Below, in pieces: positions 62,422-64,000 of a stretch of 64,000 nucleotides of DNA (position 1 is its first letter; each line of letters starts with the position of its first letter). The stretch comes from Takashimella koratensis. Taxonomy: Eukaryota; Basidiomycota; Tremellomycetes; Trichosporonales; Tetragoniomycetaceae. The stretch is from NCBI GenBank assembly GCA_003116875.1, contig BCKT01000011.1, positions 1,123,771 to 1,187,770 on the forward strand, written 5' to 3'. The notes under the pieces are model-generated. The model had not been told where the DNA came from. It saw only the letters and a list, made by a program, of their open reading frames with translations, and searched no databases. The translations under genes and the position numbers were made by a program.

Positions 62422-63501
62422 ATGGCCGAGGAAAAGTGAGTCGGACCAGCTGGATTCTTCTGGTGAACGAGCTGACCTCTCTCTCAGGACCTACGTTGTA
62501 CGTATCCTCCCTTTCCTCATCTGGGCCTCGTCTCGTCTCGATAGTTGGCCAGTCCGAATCCACCCGCGCCGAATCACGTTCCTTCTTTACTTGTACTGAC
62601 TGATTTCTTCTCCCTTTGCGGATGGTTCGATATCGCGTGGATAGCTCCAGACCGCTGGCTTTGAGTGAGTGCAGGTCCCGCCGATGTGGGAGACGAGGGA
62701 AGAGGAAGAAGGAGGGAAGGAGTAGAGGGAAGTGAAGCAAGTCGAGGCCAAGGCCAGGAGGGAAGTGGACGTGGTGGTGCTCTTGATCCTTGTGGTGGGA
62801 GTCGTGGAAGAGTAAGGAGGCCAGGTCAGCAGACGATTGAGAGGCAGAGGGTGTCGGGTTGGTGCATTGTGAAGAAGAGGGGACGAGAGACCAGAACGAG
62901 GTTGCAGGTCGTGAAAACACACGCTGATACCTCGCAGCGCCCGGTTCCCCAACACCAACCAGACCAAGCACTGGTAAGTCTCCTGTTCACTTTCGCTCTG
63001 CCTCTATTTGTTATCCTGTGTGAACTGCCGCTGGCACTGGTCTTTACGTCCAAGCGTGTTTGCGACTTCATATCCCGCTCGAGCTCGATACTAACCATAT
63101 TCTCGAACCTTCTTTACAGCTGGGTACGTTTTTCCTCCTCTCTCTCCTTCATCTTATCCCTCCTTGTTCTTTCTTCCCCCTTGCCCAACTCACTTCTCCA
63201 CTTACTCTACCCTCGCCTCGATGTCCACTAACACCCCGTTTAGCAAAACTTTGTCGACTACCACAAGTGCATCAACGCCAAGGGCGAGGACTTTGAGCCC
63301 TGCAAGCAGTTCAAGCGCGCCTACCAGTCTCTCTGCCCGAGTAAGTCGTCTTCCCTTCCCGAATTCCCCATTCTCGACATACCATCCACTCCATATCTTT
63401 GATTAGTGGCCTTGCCTTTGCTGACTCGGACAGACGAGTGGTCCGGCAAGTGGACTGAGCAGGTCGAGAACGGCACTTTCCCCACCTCGCTCCAACCTTG
63501 A
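62422..63501 (+). CDS. COX12: Cytochrome c oxidase subunit 6b (Cox12)
   Basis: Seven exons: 62422-62435, 62488-62497, 62645-62664, 62938-62973, 63120-63123, 63244-63340, 63434-63501, giving 82 aa (yeast Cox12 is 83). It is a small subunit of complex IV on the intermembrane-space side, imported through its cysteine motifs by the Mia40 pathway. The sequence reads TAGFDARFPNTNQTKHCW, then QNFVDYHKCINAKGEDF, then EPCKQFKRAYQSLCPNEW. The CX9C and CX10C pairs are both intact. Exons 1-5 are only 14, 10, 20, 36 and 4 nt. The 4-nt exon (CTGG) completes the first Cys of CX9C and supplies the Trp; skipping it shifts the frame. Every junction has GT-AG ends. Confidence 0.92.
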
Positions 63502-63754
63502 TTGCGAGGGATGGAGATGATGGTCCTTGTCGAAAAGTAGACAATCAGTCGTTCCCCTTGAAACAGAAAAGTCTATATCGCTGCATGCATAGGGAATGAG
63601 GTAAACGCTGTGATTTGTGGATCAAGCCGAGCGTGGAAGAGGGGTAAATGGGCAAGTCTCGCTCGACCATGAGATGGAGATATCGGTTTGGTGGTTTATG
63701 AAGGGTTAAGGAACAGTGGCTCAGTTGGCGTTTCAAGCCACTTTTGAGACTGGT
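63502..63754. other. Short convergent intergenic region at the right edge
   Basis: 253 bp between two convergent gene ends. A D-arm-like sequence near 63717-63735 lacks the rest of a tRNA. Nothing supported. Confidence 0.45.
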
Positions 63755-64000
63755 TTAGTCTACCTTGGATTCCTCTTCTTCATCAACGCCTCCAAAGTCC
63801 CCAGTATCGACCACTTTTTCGATCGAGGTGTCGCTCCTTGCAGGATTGTCATCATCTGAAACCTTGAGAGGTATTACGAATCTCAAAGCCGGGTCGGTGC
63901 TGCTTGCAAAGATCCTCAAGATCGTTACCTCTTCCTCAGAGAGGTCCTGAGGCTCAACCTTGAGCCATGGGTCGCTCGAGGTGACAAACGCTGCCGGTTT
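63755..64000 (-). CDS. 3' end of an unrecognised protein-coding gene (partial at right edge)
   Basis: An 82-codon frame on the minus strand is open from the window edge to the TAA at 63757-63755. It includes DPWLKVEPQDLSEEEVTILR, followed by IFASSTDPALRFVIPLKV, and ends in an acidic tail (GDFGGVDEEEESKVD). I do not recognise the family. The LSEEExxILxxFA pattern recalls LSSEDFDTIAKFA of the unrecognised gene at 6866-7809 and VSVEEQRAIETFA of its fragment, but the similarity is short. The 5' part is outside the window. Confidence 0.5.
   Translation of the reverse strand, partial: KPAAFVTSSDPWLKVEPQDLSEEEVTILRIFASSTDPALRFVIPLKVSDDDNPARSDTSIEKVVDTGDFGGVDEEEESKVD

Noticed and set aside
63712..63765. 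tRNA-like D-arm sequence (GTGGCTCAGTTGG)
   Set aside because: No matching anticodon arm, T-arm or acceptor stem can be drawn around it, and the coding end of the next gene begins at 63755.

Overview
This window is nuclear DNA from an intron-rich fungus. Protein genes are split by many short introns (mostly 50-100 nt) with GTGAGT/GTAAGT donors, CTGAC or CTAAC branch-point motifs and CAG/TAG acceptors. The gene content is that of a basidiomycete yeast or yeast-like fungus; Tremellomycetes is my best guess, from intron style and protein sequence only. Three ambiguous bases (13007, 36486, 37438) and long homopolymers suggest an imperfect draft assembly. I reconstructed exon structures by hand and checked reading phase across every junction; exon coordinates are listed in each entry.

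Layout. 1-8.3 kb: end of an unrecognised gene, mitochondrial IF-3 (minus), an Rgd1-like F-BAR/RhoGAP protein (plus), an unrecognised two-exon gene and a truncated relative of it. 8.9-20.5 kb: DBP2/DDX5-type DEAD-box helicase (minus) with an 853-nt late intron, RPAP1 (plus) and a leucine-rich-repeat-like protein (minus). 22.6-27.3 kb: pyruvate carboxylase in 17 exons. 28.3-33.0 kb: Yvc1-type vacuolar TRP channel in 18 exons. 33.6-41.9 kb, all minus: thioredoxin reductase, transcription elongation factor TFIIS and a WOPR-family (Gti1/Pac2/Wor1/Ryp1) regulator. 41.9-48.6 kb: a 6.7-kb stretch with no convincing gene, carrying 52-nt and 32-nt G runs and a 20-bp palindrome. 48.6-55.1 kb: an Och1-like mannosyltransferase (minus) diverging from the MBOAT protein GUP1 (plus). 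55.5-64 kb: U2AF large subunit (minus), a fungal protein of unknown function (plus), the CIA-pathway protein Cia2 (minus), cytochrome c oxidase subunit 6b (plus) and the end of another gene (minus).

Most genes are housekeeping: transcription (RPAP1, TFIIS), splicing and RNA handling (U2AF, Dbp2), central metabolism (PYC, COX12, TRR1, CIA2) and membrane or glycan functions (YVC1, OCH1-like, GUP1). There is no sign of a mobile element, a secondary-metabolite cluster or an operon.

The most striking signals are in gene architecture. The COX12 reading frame and its twin CX9C motif can only be completed through a 4-nt microexon. The last zinc-ligand pair of TFIIS is assembled from an 11-nt exon, a 7-nt microexon and a 30-nt final exon. 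DBP2 carries a long intron at the place where other fungi use a long intron for autoregulation, next to an 18-nt exon and a GC-AG intron. The WOPR regulator sits beside an exceptionally long gene-free upstream region.
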